Source: Comamonas odontotermitis (GTDB taxonomy: Bacteria > Pseudomonadota > Gammaproteobacteria > Burkholderiales > Burkholderiaceae_C). From it: a stretch of DNA of 64,000 nucleotides. Made by a program: the position numbers and the translations under genes. The DNA lies in assembly GCF_020080045.1 (NCBI RefSeq), contig NZ_CP083451.1, positions 4,141,001 to 4,205,000 of the forward strand. Direction: 5' to 3'. Below are positions 36,699-45,137 of this stretch, piece by piece; position 1 is the first letter of the stretch; every line of letters starts with the position of its first letter. The notes under the pieces were generated by a model. The model was not told the DNA's origin, made no database searches, and saw only the letters and a program-made list of their open reading frames with translations.

Positions 36699-37195
36699 CG
36701 CCGGGCACCACCCTGGCGATGGACCGGCAACCCGCACCGCAGTTGCACTGGTCTGCGCTGCAGATCGACCACCTCGATGCCCTGCTGGCTGTCGAGAACC
36801 AGTGCTACAGCCACCCATGGACCCGGGGCAACTTTATCGATTCGATGGCCATGGGCTATGGCATCCAGCTGCTGTGGATCGATTCCCAGCTGGTGGGCTA
36901 CTTTGTTGTGATGCAGGGTGTAGACGAGGTGCATCTGCTCAACATCACCGTCAACCCGCGCCACCAGCACCAGGGCTGGGCCAAGGTGTTGCTGGAGCAG
37001 CTCAAAAGCTGGGCCGCCAGCGTGCGCGCCGGCACCATCTGGCTGGAGGTGCGCAAAGGCAACGTCCGCGCGCAGCAGATATACCTGCGTTTCGGTTTTG
37101 AGGCCGTGGGGCTGCGCAAGGGTTACTATCCGGTGTCTCACCTGGAGCGCGAAGACGCCGTGGTGATGCGCTACCTGTTGCCTGTTTCCGCCTGA
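36695..37195 (+). CDS. rimI: ribosomal protein S18 alanine N-acetyltransferase
   Basis: A 166-residue GNAT that acetylates the N-terminus of ribosomal protein S18. Seen: YSHPWTRGNF (substrate-side loop), LNITVNPRHQHQGWAKVLL (acetyl-CoA loop, with the usual RG replaced by HQ) and NVRAQQIYLRFGF. Translationally coupled to tsaB and followed five bases later by a UDG-like gene, a conserved order in Burkholderiales. Confidence 0.92.
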   Translation: MTPGTTLAMDRQPAPQLHWSALQIDHLDALLAVENQCYSHPWTRGNFIDSMAMGYGIQLLWIDSQLVGYFVVMQGVDEVHLLNITVNPRHQHQGWAKVLLEQLKSWAASVRAGTIWLEVRKGNVRAQQIYLRFGFEAVGLRKGYYPVSHLEREDAVVMRYLLPVSA

Positions 37196-37200
37196 TCCGT

Positions 37201-38082
37201 ATGAGCCTGAATCTGGATGCCCGCCAACGCGCCATGCTGCAAGAGATGGGCCACCCGCTGTGGTGGCCCGAGTCTGCCGCGCCTGCGGCGGCCCCAGTCG
37301 CCGAGGTGGCTCACCCACCGGCAGCGTCTGCGCAGGTTTCAGAGAAAAAACAGCCTCTAGCACCCAACCAGAGCGCGCCAATAGCTCCTGAAAGCAAAGC
37401 AGATCAGCCTCTGGCAATCCCTTCGGGTGCAGAAGCCCTATTTCCAGCCCCTGCAGAGCCCGCCCCCGCGCCGCGCCCTGCCCGCACTGCAGCAGCCTCC
37501 TCCGTTGCGCCTGCGGCACCTATTGCACCGGCGGCGCAGGCCATGCCAGAAGATTTTCCGCGTGTGCGCTTTGCGCTGCGCGCACCGGTGCTGCTGGATC
37601 TGCGAGAGGCCAAGTTGCAGACAGAACCCGCCCCCGCCAGCAGCCAACCCGCCTGGCTGGTGGTGGCCGAGCTGCCCGAGGGTACGCCGCCACAGGGCAA
37701 GGCGGGCCAGCTGGTCATCAACATGCTGCGCGCCATGCGCCTGACTGACGCCCCCGTGTACTGGGTGCCACTGGCACGCCTGGCCCCAGGGCAGGATGCC
37801 AGCCAAGGCGACGAAGGACAGGAGCCGCCCAGCCACAGCATCGACGCGCTGGTGCAGGACACGGGGGCCGCGATGGCGCTCGTGCTGGGTCTGCCCGCCG
37901 CCCGTCACCTGCTGGGCGGTGAGCAGCCATTCTCCCGCCTGCGCCAGCAGGTGCACCAGGTGGGTGCGGGCCGGTTGCCTGCGGTGGTCACCTACGACCC
38001 CTCGCATCTGCTGCGCGTACCCAAGGCCAAGGGCGAGACCTGGGCCGACCTGTGCCTGGCGCTGGCCCACGCAGGCCGCTGA
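37201..38082 (+). CDS. degenerate family-4-type uracil-DNA glycosylase-like protein
   Basis: A 293-residue protein with an Ala/Pro-rich N-terminal linker (about 20-115) and a UDG-superfamily domain (about 120-293). The fold is recognisable: WLVVAELPEGT aligns with the first catalytic loop, GKAGQLVINMLRAMRL with the GPAGQLLDRML helix, LVLGLPAARHLLG, and VVTYDPSHLLRVPKAK with the C-terminal motif. However, the four cysteines of the [4Fe-4S] cluster are absent (the only cysteine is close to the C-terminus) and the catalytic TYHPS histidine is Asp. It is probably not an active glycosylase. The codons at 37345-37400 coincide with a dispersed repeat element. Confidence 0.75.
   Translation: MSLNLDARQRAMLQEMGHPLWWPESAAPAAAPVAEVAHPPAASAQVSEKKQPLAPNQSAPIAPESKADQPLAIPSGAEALFPAPAEPAPAPRPARTAAASSVAPAAPIAPAAQAMPEDFPRVRFALRAPVLLDLREAKLQTEPAPASSQPAWLVVAELPEGTPPQGKAGQLVINMLRAMRLTDAPVYWVPLARLAPGQDASQGDEGQEPPSHSIDALVQDTGAAMALVLGLPAARHLLGGEQPFSRLRQQVHQVGAGRLPAVVTYDPSHLLRVPKAKGETWADLCLALAHAGR
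37345..37400. repeat. dispersed palindromic element inside a coding linker (copy e)
   Basis: AAAAACAGCCTCTAGCACCC, then a middle segment, then CGCGCCAATAGCTCCTGAAA: the same CAGCCTCYAGC/AGCTCCTG-type layout as the intergenic copies, but in frame within the linker of the UDG-like gene, where it encodes QPLAPNQSAPIAPE. Confidence 0.4.
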
Positions 38083-38340
38083 AACCTGCCACAGCTCCAT
38101 GCCTTCGCCATGCCGTGGGGCCATGGCAACGCAGGCGCCCAGGCAGCCTGCTGTAATTGCGCACCGTCGTACGCGGACCATGCTGCAGTGCCATAATGGC
38201 GCCCATTCCATCAATCGGAGCAATCTCCTTGGATCCCTACCCTAGTTGGTAGCTTCCACCCTGGCCGCGCGTTGTTGCACAAGGGTTGGAAGCGCCCCAT
38301 TCCCCCTTTTGCAGACCAAAAACAACAAGGAAGTGAGCCT

Positions 38341-39327
38341 ATGCTCAACATCTTTACGCTCGCCAATGGCCGCCTGGTGCAGGAAGAGATCGAGTCGCTG
38401 CAAGACCTTGCGCGCTTTCAGCCGATCTGGGTCGATCTGGAATCGCCTACGCTGGAAGAAAAGCGCTGGGTCAAGCAGCACTACGGCCTGTCCATCCCCG
38501 AAGATGCGATGGACCAGGACATTGAGGAGTCTGCCCGCTTCTACGAAGAAGACAACGGCGACCTGCACATTCGCAGCGACTTTCTGATCGATGACGACGA
38601 AGACCCGCGCAGCGTGCGTGTGGCCTTCATCATGAACCTGAACAACGCCGCCTTCAAAAGCTATGGCGTGCTGTTCTCCATCCACGACGAGGATGTGCCT
38701 GTGTTTCGCCTGCTGCGTCTGCGCGCACGCCGCGCGCCGGGGCTCATCGAGGACAGCAAGGACGTTCTGCTCAAGCTGTTTGACGCCGATGCTGAATACT
38801 CGGCCGACACGCTCGAAGGCATTTACGACGACCTGGAAAAAGTCAGCACCCAGGTACTGGCCGGCAATGTGACCGACACGCACGCGAGTGAGGTGCTGTC
38901 GGCCATCGCCCGCCAGGAAGACTTGAACGGCCGCATCCGCCGCAATGTGATGGACACGCGCCGCGCCGTCAGCTTCATGATGCGCAGCAAGATGCTCAAC
39001 TCCGACCAGTTCGAGGATGCGCGCCAGATCCTGCGCGACATCGAATCGCTGGACAACCACACCGCCTTCCTGTTCGACAAGATCAACTTCCTGATGGATG
39101 CCACCGTCGGTTTCATCAACATCAACCAGAACAAGATCATCAAGATCTTCTCGGTGGCAAGTGTCGCCCTGCTGCCTCCTACGCTGATCGCCAGCGTCTA
39201 CGGCATGAACTTCAAGTACATGCCTGAAGTGGATTGGCAATACGGCTATGCCTACGGCATTGCGTTGATGGTGTGCAGCGCACTCATACCCATGCTGTAC
39301 TTCCGCAAGCGGGGCTGGCTGAAATAG
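38341..39327 (+). CDS. corA: magnesium/cobalt transporter CorA
   Basis: A 328-residue CorA channel for Mg2+ uptake, pentameric in the inner membrane. A long acidic N-terminal cytoplasmic domain precedes two C-terminal membrane helices (about 268-288 and 302-321) joined by the signature YGMNF loop. The 258 bp upstream gap has no Mg-sensing leader that I can recognise, only a short CTACC/GGTAG hairpin at 38237-38252. AAGGAA precedes the ATG. Confidence 0.95.
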   Translation: MLNIFTLANGRLVQEEIESLQDLARFQPIWVDLESPTLEEKRWVKQHYGLSIPEDAMDQDIEESARFYEEDNGDLHIRSDFLIDDDEDPRSVRVAFIMNLNNAAFKSYGVLFSIHDEDVPVFRLLRLRARRAPGLIEDSKDVLLKLFDADAEYSADTLEGIYDDLEKVSTQVLAGNVTDTHASEVLSAIARQEDLNGRIRRNVMDTRRAVSFMMRSKMLNSDQFEDARQILRDIESLDNHTAFLFDKINFLMDATVGFININQNKIIKIFSVASVALLPPTLIASVYGMNFKYMPEVDWQYGYAYGIALMVCSALIPMLYFRKRGWLK

Positions 39328-39330
39328 CGA

Positions 39331-39384
39331 CTGCTATCAAAAAAGATGCTTGAAGCGCCTGCTGTACAAGCACTTCAAGCATGA
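39331..39384. repeat. dispersed Comamonadaceae-type palindromic element (copy f)
   Basis: CTGCTATCAAAAAAG followed by ATGCTTGAAG (39346-39355) pairing with CTTCAAGCAT (39373-39382); directly after corA. Confidence 0.55.
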
Positions 39385-39405
39385 ATCACCTTGGAATCGA
39401 CGAAG

Positions 39406-39430
39406 AATGAGCGCCATGCGCTCATTTTTT
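39406..39430 (+). terminator. intrinsic terminator of corA
   Basis: AATGAGCGC, loop CAT, GCGCTCATT then T-run; it touches the end of the convergent MFS gene. Confidence 0.88.
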
Positions 39431-40697
39431 ATGACTGCGGCGTGGCGCGGCGCTCCCGCACCCACAGAATGATGCCGCACAGCATCACCACCGCCTGCGT
39501 ACCGATGAGCGCAGCAAAACCTGCAAAGAAGCCTGCGCCCATGCCACCACTGGCCGACAGTGCACCGATCACGGCGCCCATGATGGCCGGCATGAAGCCC
39601 GCCACCAGGCTGCCCGCGCCATTGACCACGCCATACGCACTGGCAATGTGCTCAGGCCGCGCACAGTACTGCACGGTGCTCGGAATGGCCGGGCTCATCA
39701 GCCCCCAGCAGAAATTGGCGGCAATCAGGCAATAGGCAGCCGCATAGCGGTCCTCCATATGGATGGCCAGCCACACGGCGGCAGCCACACCGATGCTTCC
39801 GAACACGAAGATCAGCGGCACCTGGCGCCGCGCAATGCGGTCGATGATCATGCCGCCCACAAAAACCGCAGCCACGCTGGCGTATTGCGGCAGCGAAGCC
39901 AGCCAGCCCATCTCGCGCATCGAAAAGCCGCGCGACTCCTTCAGGTATGCAGGCAGCCAGTTGCTGCTGCCCCATAGGTAGGACAGAAAGGCCGCCGTCA
40001 GAATGGTGATGAGCCACAGATAGCGCGTATGCATGGCGCCACGCACGATGGTGCCGACCTGGCCCACGGCCTGGCCCAGCGACTGCGGCTTGGGCATGCC
40101 GGTTTCCACCTTGGGCATGCGCACGAAGGCCCAGACCAGAGGAATGCCGAGCAGCACATTGATGAGGCCCAGCACATGAAAAGACGTTTCCCAATCGTGC
40201 CCCGCCACGAGGTAGCCCACCAGCGGATATCCCACGGCCAGCCCCACCCCGGTTCCCATGTTGACCAGCGAATTGGGCTTGCCATTCTCGCGGCTCTCGA
40301 AATGCGCCTTGATGTAGCTGCCTGCCAGCGAGAACAGCGGCCCCTCCGATACGCCCAGCAGAATGCGCGATGCCAGCAGCAGCCCGTAGCTGCTCATCGC
40401 AGGCGACAGAAAGGTCACCACACCCCACAGCAGCAGCCCGCCAATCAGGCTGCGACGCACGCCGAACAGCGCCGCGCAGAAAGGCGTGAGCACCAGCGAT
40501 GACACCCCGTACCCCACCATGAATGCGGTAGCAAGCAGCCCCTGGCGCGTACGGTCATCCGTCGTCAGACCGATGTGCGAGAGGAAATCGCGGTCCGTGA
40601 TCAGAACCGAGATATTGATCCGGTCCACATAAGAGATGGCAACGATCACGAACAGCGTGATCACGCCCCACCAGCGCATTGAACGGGAGTCATTCAT
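39429..40697 (-). CDS. MFS transporter, anion:cation symporter (ACS) type
   Basis: A 422-residue permease with 12 spans; the ACS-like first helix SYVDRINISVL and loop GVRRSLIGGLLLWG are visible. Members import organic acids such as aromatic carboxylates, hexuronates and glucarate. It is the last gene of a long catabolic operon (86 bp after the porin), so it probably imports the same substrate as the Bug proteins. Confidence 0.9.
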   Translation of the reverse strand: MNDSRSMRWWGVITLFVIVAISYVDRINISVLITDRDFLSHIGLTTDDRTRQGLLATAFMVGYGVSSLVLTPFCAALFGVRRSLIGGLLLWGVVTFLSPAMSSYGLLLASRILLGVSEGPLFSLAGSYIKAHFESRENGKPNSLVNMGTGVGLAVGYPLVGYLVAGHDWETSFHVLGLINVLLGIPLVWAFVRMPKVETGMPKPQSLGQAVGQVGTIVRGAMHTRYLWLITILTAAFLSYLWGSSNWLPAYLKESRGFSMREMGWLASLPQYASVAAVFVGGMIIDRIARRQVPLIFVFGSIGVAAAVWLAIHMEDRYAAAYCLIAANFCWGLMSPAIPSTVQYCARPEHIASAYGVVNGAGSLVAGFMPAIMGAVIGALSASGGMGAGFFAGFAALIGTQAVVMLCGIILWVRERRATPQS

Positions 40698-40783
40698 GGT
40701 GCGACTTTCCTAAGAGATAAAAGAGCACGCCCGCGCCAGCCCCTGCGTTCAGGCAAGGGCGGCGCATAGGGCACGGCCCGCGA

Positions 40784-41839
40784 TCAGAAGAAGTGGCGGA
40801 TGCCCAGCTCCATGCCGGTGGATTTGCCGCCCATGGTGGAGCCCGTGGCGCTCAGGCCCTGCACGCCGATGGCGCGGCTCGATCCGTCCTTGTTCTTGAG
40901 ATAGGCCAGCGTGCCGTAGACCTGCGTGCGTTTGGAGAAGTTGTAGCCGTACCCCACGGCAATCTTGTTCCAGTCCGCATTGCTGCCTGAGGTGTTGTAG
41001 TGGCCCACAGAGGCGCGCAACTCGCCATTGCCCAGCGGTGCCGTGGCGCCCAGTTGCAGCGCCGTCACCTTCAGCGAGCCACGCTTTTCGCTGGCCCACA
41101 ACAGCATCGGCTTGACCATGCCCAGGTCGTAGCTCAGGCCAATATTGCTGGCGGTGATATTGTTGTCCGAGCTATCGCCGTAGTAACGGCCAATCGCCAG
41201 GGCGCCGTTGAAGGCACCTTGCCGGTAGCCTGCGCGCAGGCCACGGTAGTCGCCCTGGTTCTTGTTGGGCTCGCTCTTGGTGTGTTCGCCAAATGCCACC
41301 TGGGCCTGGCCGTAGAACCCGCCCAGGTTGGGGGGCAGAAAGTAGCTGACCGCATTGCTGATCTGGATCGGCGCGCCACCCGTGGCGGTGCCGGAGCCTG
41401 GAATGCCCAGAATGGTGAATGCCCCCGTGCCGCCCACGCCATTGGTAAGGAATGGATCGAAGATCAGCGTGCTCAGAAAGGTGGCAGAGTCGTCTCTGCC
41501 CAGGCGCAGCTCCCCAAAGTTGCCCAGCAGGCTGACGGTGGAGCGGCGGTTGAAACCCAGGCCGCTGGTGCCCGCAGCCTTGCCTGCGCCGGTGTCGGAA
41601 TCGAGGCCCGCCTCCAGCCAGAAGCCCGCCTTCAGGTCGCCTCCCAGGTCTTCGGTGCCCCGAAAGCCCAGGCGGCTGATGTTGGCGCCGCCCGTGGCAA
41701 GGCCTACCTTGCTGGATGAGCCCGAGCCCGAAAGCCGGGTGACATTGGTGTCGATGACCCCGAAGATCTCGACCTTAGATTGGGCTGCAGCTGCCCCTGC
41801 CAGGCTGGCCAGGCCAGCGGCAATCACGATTTTTTTCAT
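40784..41839 (-). CDS. Gram-negative porin (Omp32-like)
   Basis: A 351-residue outer-membrane porin of the beta-proteobacterial type: signal peptide to about residue 19 (AGAAAAQSK), then SKVEIFGVIDTNVTR, GSRLGFRGTEDLGG-like segment and a C-terminal GMELGIRHFF ending in Phe, the BAM recognition signal. Such porins are anion selective and often sit in operons for aromatic acids. Third component of the uptake set with the MFS and the Bug proteins. Confidence 0.93.
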   Translation of the reverse strand: MKKIVIAAGLASLAGAAAAQSKVEIFGVIDTNVTRLSGSGSSSKVGLATGGANISRLGFRGTEDLGGDLKAGFWLEAGLDSDTGAGKAAGTSGLGFNRRSTVSLLGNFGELRLGRDDSATFLSTLIFDPFLTNGVGGTGAFTILGIPGSGTATGGAPIQISNAVSYFLPPNLGGFYGQAQVAFGEHTKSEPNKNQGDYRGLRAGYRQGAFNGALAIGRYYGDSSDNNITASNIGLSYDLGMVKPMLLWASEKRGSLKVTALQLGATAPLGNGELRASVGHYNTSGSNADWNKIAVGYGYNFSKRTQVYGTLAYLKNKDGSSRAIGVQGLSATGSTMGGKSTGMELGIRHFF

Positions 41840-41863
41840 GGTGTCGTCTCTCTTTGTGTGTCG

Positions 41864-42823
41864 TTAAAGATCCAGAACCAGCGTCTCGCTCTTGCACCCG
41901 GAGACGCAGACCATCATCACCTTGTTGCTCGCCTTCTCCTTGGGGCTGAGCACCGAGTCGCGGTGATCGGGAACGCCTTCGAGCACGCGTGTCTCGCAGG
42001 AGCCGCAGACACCTTCGCAGCAGCTATGGTCGACATCGACGCCAGCCTCCAGCAAGGTGTCCAGCAGTGATTTCTCGGGCGTGATTTCGATGAAGCGCCC
42101 ACTGCGCTTGAGCTCCACCGTGTAGTTGGCGAGGGCATCGGTCGATGCCTTGACCTCCACCGGCGTGAAACGTTCGATGTGGGCGTTGGCGTGACCCAGC
42201 TCGCCGCAGAACTTCTCGAAGGCATCGAGCATCGGCGTCGGGCCGCAGGCGTAGTGGTGCAAGCCCGCATCGGGCGCACGCTGCGCCAGCAGGCCACGCA
42301 GATCGGGCGGGCCGCCCGCCTCGGCATCGAAATGCAAATGCAGCGGCATGCCCAAGGCCTGCAGCTCGGCGAGGAAAGCCGCGCTCTTGCGCTCACGCGC
42401 AAAGTACAGCATCTCGAACGAGCGGCCCTGGCTGTGGAGCCTGCGCGCCATGCACAGCATCGGCGTGATACCGATGCCACCAGCCACCAGCACCGAATGC
42501 GCTGCACCTTCGTCGAGAGCGAAATGGTTGCGCGGCTCGGAGATGGTGATGGGCAAACCCACGCGCAGCGCCTCATGCACACAGCGCGATCCGCCACGGC
42601 TGGCACGGTCGCGCAGCACGCCCACCACATAGCGGTGGCGCTCGCTGCTGTCGTTGGAGAGCGAATAGCTGCGCACCAGCCCGTTGGGCAGGTGCAGGTC
42701 GATGTGCGATCCCGCCGTGAAAGCCGGAAACTCGCCACCATCCACCGGGCGCAACTCCACGCTGATGGTGTCCTGGGCCTCGAAGCGCAACGTGTGCACG
42801 AAGGCCTGCAAGGTGCTGCTCAT
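41864..42823 (-). CDS. PDR/VanB family oxygenase reductase
   Basis: A 319-residue three-domain reductase: FMN/FAD-binding domain (1-100; RSYSLSNDSSE), NAD-binding domain (105-225; VAGGIGITPML) and a C-terminal plant-type [2Fe-2S] ferredoxin domain with CCEGVCGSCETRV and a final Cys in VCVSGC. It passes electrons from NAD(P)H to the Rieske oxygenase whose gene overlaps it by four bases. Such reductases serve phthalate dioxygenase and vanillate O-demethylase systems. Confidence 0.93.
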   Translation of the reverse strand: MSSTLQAFVHTLRFEAQDTISVELRPVDGGEFPAFTAGSHIDLHLPNGLVRSYSLSNDSSERHRYVVGVLRDRASRGGSRCVHEALRVGLPITISEPRNHFALDEGAAHSVLVAGGIGITPMLCMARRLHSQGRSFEMLYFARERKSAAFLAELQALGMPLHLHFDAEAGGPPDLRGLLAQRAPDAGLHHYACGPTPMLDAFEKFCGELGHANAHIERFTPVEVKASTDALANYTVELKRSGRFIEITPEKSLLDTLLEAGVDVDHSCCEGVCGSCETRVLEGVPDHRDSVLSPKEKASNKVMMVCVSGCKSETLVLDL

Positions 42824-43845
42824 GGTGCGGCGCTTCCCTCAAGCTGCTCCTGGGCGAGGCTGCGCAGGCGGCGACGCAGGCGCACCAGCCCGATATCGTG
42901 CTGGTACAGGTTTTCACGCTCGTTGGCGTCAAACTCCATCTGCTCCATCATCACGCGGTCCTGCTCCAGCACCGCCCAGTGGCGTGCTTCCAGGCGGTTG
43001 CGGTACAGAAAGCGCCAGGTGTCGCGCATCCAGCCCTGCACCCGGCGGCACCGCCAGAAGAACACTGCACACAGCTCGGGGCTGATGGGCGTGACGCAGC
43101 CGATGATGGCAAAGTTGCCGCCGGGCCCGCCGGTCTTGGGATACGGAATCTCCAGGCGCATCCAGTGCATGTCGGTCTCGCCCCACTCGGTCCAGTCGAA
43201 ATTCACGCCGCGCTGGCCTGCCTTCTCGAAGATAAAGCCGATATCGGTATCGCGCACCTGGAACGTGGCCTTGCTATCGCCTTCGGACATGGAGTGCGAC
43301 TGCTTGTGCAGGAAGGTGCCATGCATCGGATCCATGACGTTGTCGATGGCATAGCGGTAATCCGCACGCCATTCGGCATAGCACAGAAAGTTCGAATACT
43401 CGGGCGAGGTCAGCTCCTCCGGCATGGAGAACGCGGGTGGCGTATCCACATGCTTGTCGCTGTTGAAGAGAAAAATGGCGCCGTGCGCTTCGTGCACATG
43501 AAAATCCAGCGCGGCGCGCGAACCCTCCAGCTTGCAGCCGGGGCTGCCGGGCACCTTGGTCACCGTGCCGTCGCAGCGCACTTCCACACCGTGGTAAGGG
43601 CAGGCCAGCCGGTCGCCCAGGATCACCCCTTGCGACAGCGGCGCGCCCCGGTGCGGGCAATGGTCTTCCAGCGCATGTACCTGGCCTGCGGCATCGCGCC
43701 ACAGCGCGATCTTGTAGCCGAAGCGGCGCAGCGAGATAGGCTTGTCCTGCACGAAATCAGACGTGCAGACGGGGTACCAGAGGTTGCCCAGACCTTTGGT
43801 GAGCAAGCGATCCACAGGATCGATGGCGATGGTTTGTACGTTCAT
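42820..43845 (-). CDS. Rieske non-haem iron oxygenase, alpha subunit
   Basis: A 341-residue class IA oxygenase (vanillate demethylase or phthalate dioxygenase-like, alpha-only). The Rieske centre is CPHRG (CxH) with CPYHG (CxxH), residues about 63-86; the mononuclear iron site is DPMHGTFLH (about 172-180) in the usual D-x2-H-x4-H form. It would hydroxylate or demethylate an aromatic carboxylate in the cytoplasm. Operon-linked with its reductase and a small HTH gene. Substrate unknown. Confidence 0.92.
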   Translation of the reverse strand: MNVQTIAIDPVDRLLTKGLGNLWYPVCTSDFVQDKPISLRRFGYKIALWRDAAGQVHALEDHCPHRGAPLSQGVILGDRLACPYHGVEVRCDGTVTKVPGSPGCKLEGSRAALDFHVHEAHGAIFLFNSDKHVDTPPAFSMPEELTSPEYSNFLCYAEWRADYRYAIDNVMDPMHGTFLHKQSHSMSEGDSKATFQVRDTDIGFIFEKAGQRGVNFDWTEWGETDMHWMRLEIPYPKTGGPGGNFAIIGCVTPISPELCAVFFWRCRRVQGWMRDTWRFLYRNRLEARHWAVLEQDRVMMEQMEFDANERENLYQHDIGLVRLRRRLRSLAQEQLEGSAAP

Positions 43846-43864
43846 GGAGTGCTCCTTTCCTGCT

Positions 43865-44086
43865 TCAGTGGCCCAGGCGCGCCATCAGGGCGCCAAAGCT
43901 CTGCTCCGTCCAGGCTTCGCCGTTCTCTCCGGCGGGGCCGCTGCGGTTGATGTAGGCCACCAGCTCGGGCAGCGTCTGCACACCTTCGCCAAAGGCGCGC
44001 TCGATCGCATCGCCCAGCAGGTCTTCAAACAGGGTTGCAGGGCGCTGGCGTGCCTGGTGCGGTTCAAGGTATCGGTCAACAGCCAT
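43865..44086 (-). CDS. small recombinase-like helix-turn-helix protein
   Basis: A 73-residue protein with the pattern VQTLPELVAYINRSGPAG, GEAWTEQSFGALMARLG, as found in the N-terminal helix-turn-helix of serine recombinases and in stand-alone genes beside Rieske oxygenases. It has no catalytic domain. The role is not known; a DNA-binding or oxygenase-accessory role is possible. Gaps of 19 and 24 bp place it inside the operon. Confidence 0.72.
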   Translation of the reverse strand: MAVDRYLEPHQARQRPATLFEDLLGDAIERAFGEGVQTLPELVAYINRSGPAGENGEAWTEQSFGALMARLGH

Positions 44087-44110
44087 GGTGGGGTCTCCTT
44101 CTAAAACGGT

Positions 44111-45085
44111 TCACTCGGCCTGAATGCCAAGGTCTTTGATGAGCTTGCCAAAGCGGTCGTAGTCGGCCGCATTGGTTTTCTCGAGCCGGGCCGCATCGCC
44201 GCCCGCAGGCAGTGCGCCGAAGGTGGCCATCTTGGTCGCCACTTCCGGCATCTTCAGGATTTCGTTGAGGTGGGTATTCAGCAGCTTCACGGTCTCGGCA
44301 GACATGCCCTTGGGGCCAAAGAGGCCTTGCCAGGCGGTCACTTCCACGTTCTTGACGCCCAGCTCGGCCAGTGTGGGCACGTTGGGCGCGAGCGGGCTGC
44401 GCTGGGCGTCGGCCACCGCCAGCACATTCGCCTTGGTGCCAGCGTAGGGAGCAATCGGCCCCCAGGTCATGAAAGTAGCGGGTACATGGCCGCCGATCAG
44501 GTCGTTGACGGCAGGTGCCACGCCCTTGTAGGGCACATGCGCGAGCTTGACGCCAGCCGCCTTGTTGAACATTTCACCAAGAATGTGCATGGGCGAACCG
44601 CTGCCGGGGCTGGCATAGGTCAGCTCGCTCTTGCGGGCCTGGGTGGTCAGACCTGCCAGATCCTTGATGCCCGAAGCCTGGCTGGTGGCGACGAACAGCG
44701 GCTGCACGCTGGTCTGCACCACAGGCACGAAGCCTCGCAACACGTCATAGCTCGACGCCGCCGAAGTCTTGAGCACGAACTGCGCAATCGAGAAGGTGCT
44801 GGGCGCAAGCAGCAGCGTATAGCCATCGGGCGCTGCCTTGGCCACATGCACTGCGCCGATGGTGCCACTGGCACCGGGCCGGTTCTCCACCACCACGGGC
44901 TGGCCAAGCCGTTGCGAAAGCTTGTCGGCATACAGGCGTGCCATGGCATCGGTGTCACCGCCGGCCGGGTAGGCCACAACGATGGTGATGGGCTTGCTCG
45001 GGTAGGCTTGGGCCATGGCGCTGCCGGCAACAGTGGTGGCCAGCAGGGCGACGGCCAGGCAAATCTGGCGGCGTGAGGTTTTCAT
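44111..45085 (-). CDS. Bug family (TctC) periplasmic solute-binding protein 1
   Basis: A 324-residue periplasmic protein with a signal peptide (cleaved near SAMA-Q, residue 25) and Bug motifs: YPSKPITIVVAYPAGGDTD, VVENRPGASGTIG and YKGVAPAVNDLIGGHVP. Bug proteins capture carboxylates in Bordetella and Burkholderiales for tripartite (TctAB) permeases; no tctA/tctB is present in this window. A second Bug gene follows upstream at 45138. Confidence 0.93.
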   Translation of the reverse strand: MKTSRRQICLAVALLATTVAGSAMAQAYPSKPITIVVAYPAGGDTDAMARLYADKLSQRLGQPVVVENRPGASGTIGAVHVAKAAPDGYTLLLAPSTFSIAQFVLKTSAASSYDVLRGFVPVVQTSVQPLFVATSQASGIKDLAGLTTQARKSELTYASPGSGSPMHILGEMFNKAAGVKLAHVPYKGVAPAVNDLIGGHVPATFMTWGPIAPYAGTKANVLAVADAQRSPLAPNVPTLAELGVKNVEVTAWQGLFGPKGMSAETVKLLNTHLNEILKMPEVATKMATFGALPAGGDAARLEKTNAADYDRFGKLIKDLGIQAE

Positions 45086-45137
45086 GGTGGGCTCTTGTGG
45101 TGGTGGGTGGTGGTTTGGCGGGCTGCTCGCTATCCGT

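Noticed and set aside
38083..38340. Mg-sensing leader upstream of corA
   Set aside because: Only one short hairpin (CTACC/GGTAG) is seen; no M-box-like structure or proline-rich leader peptide.
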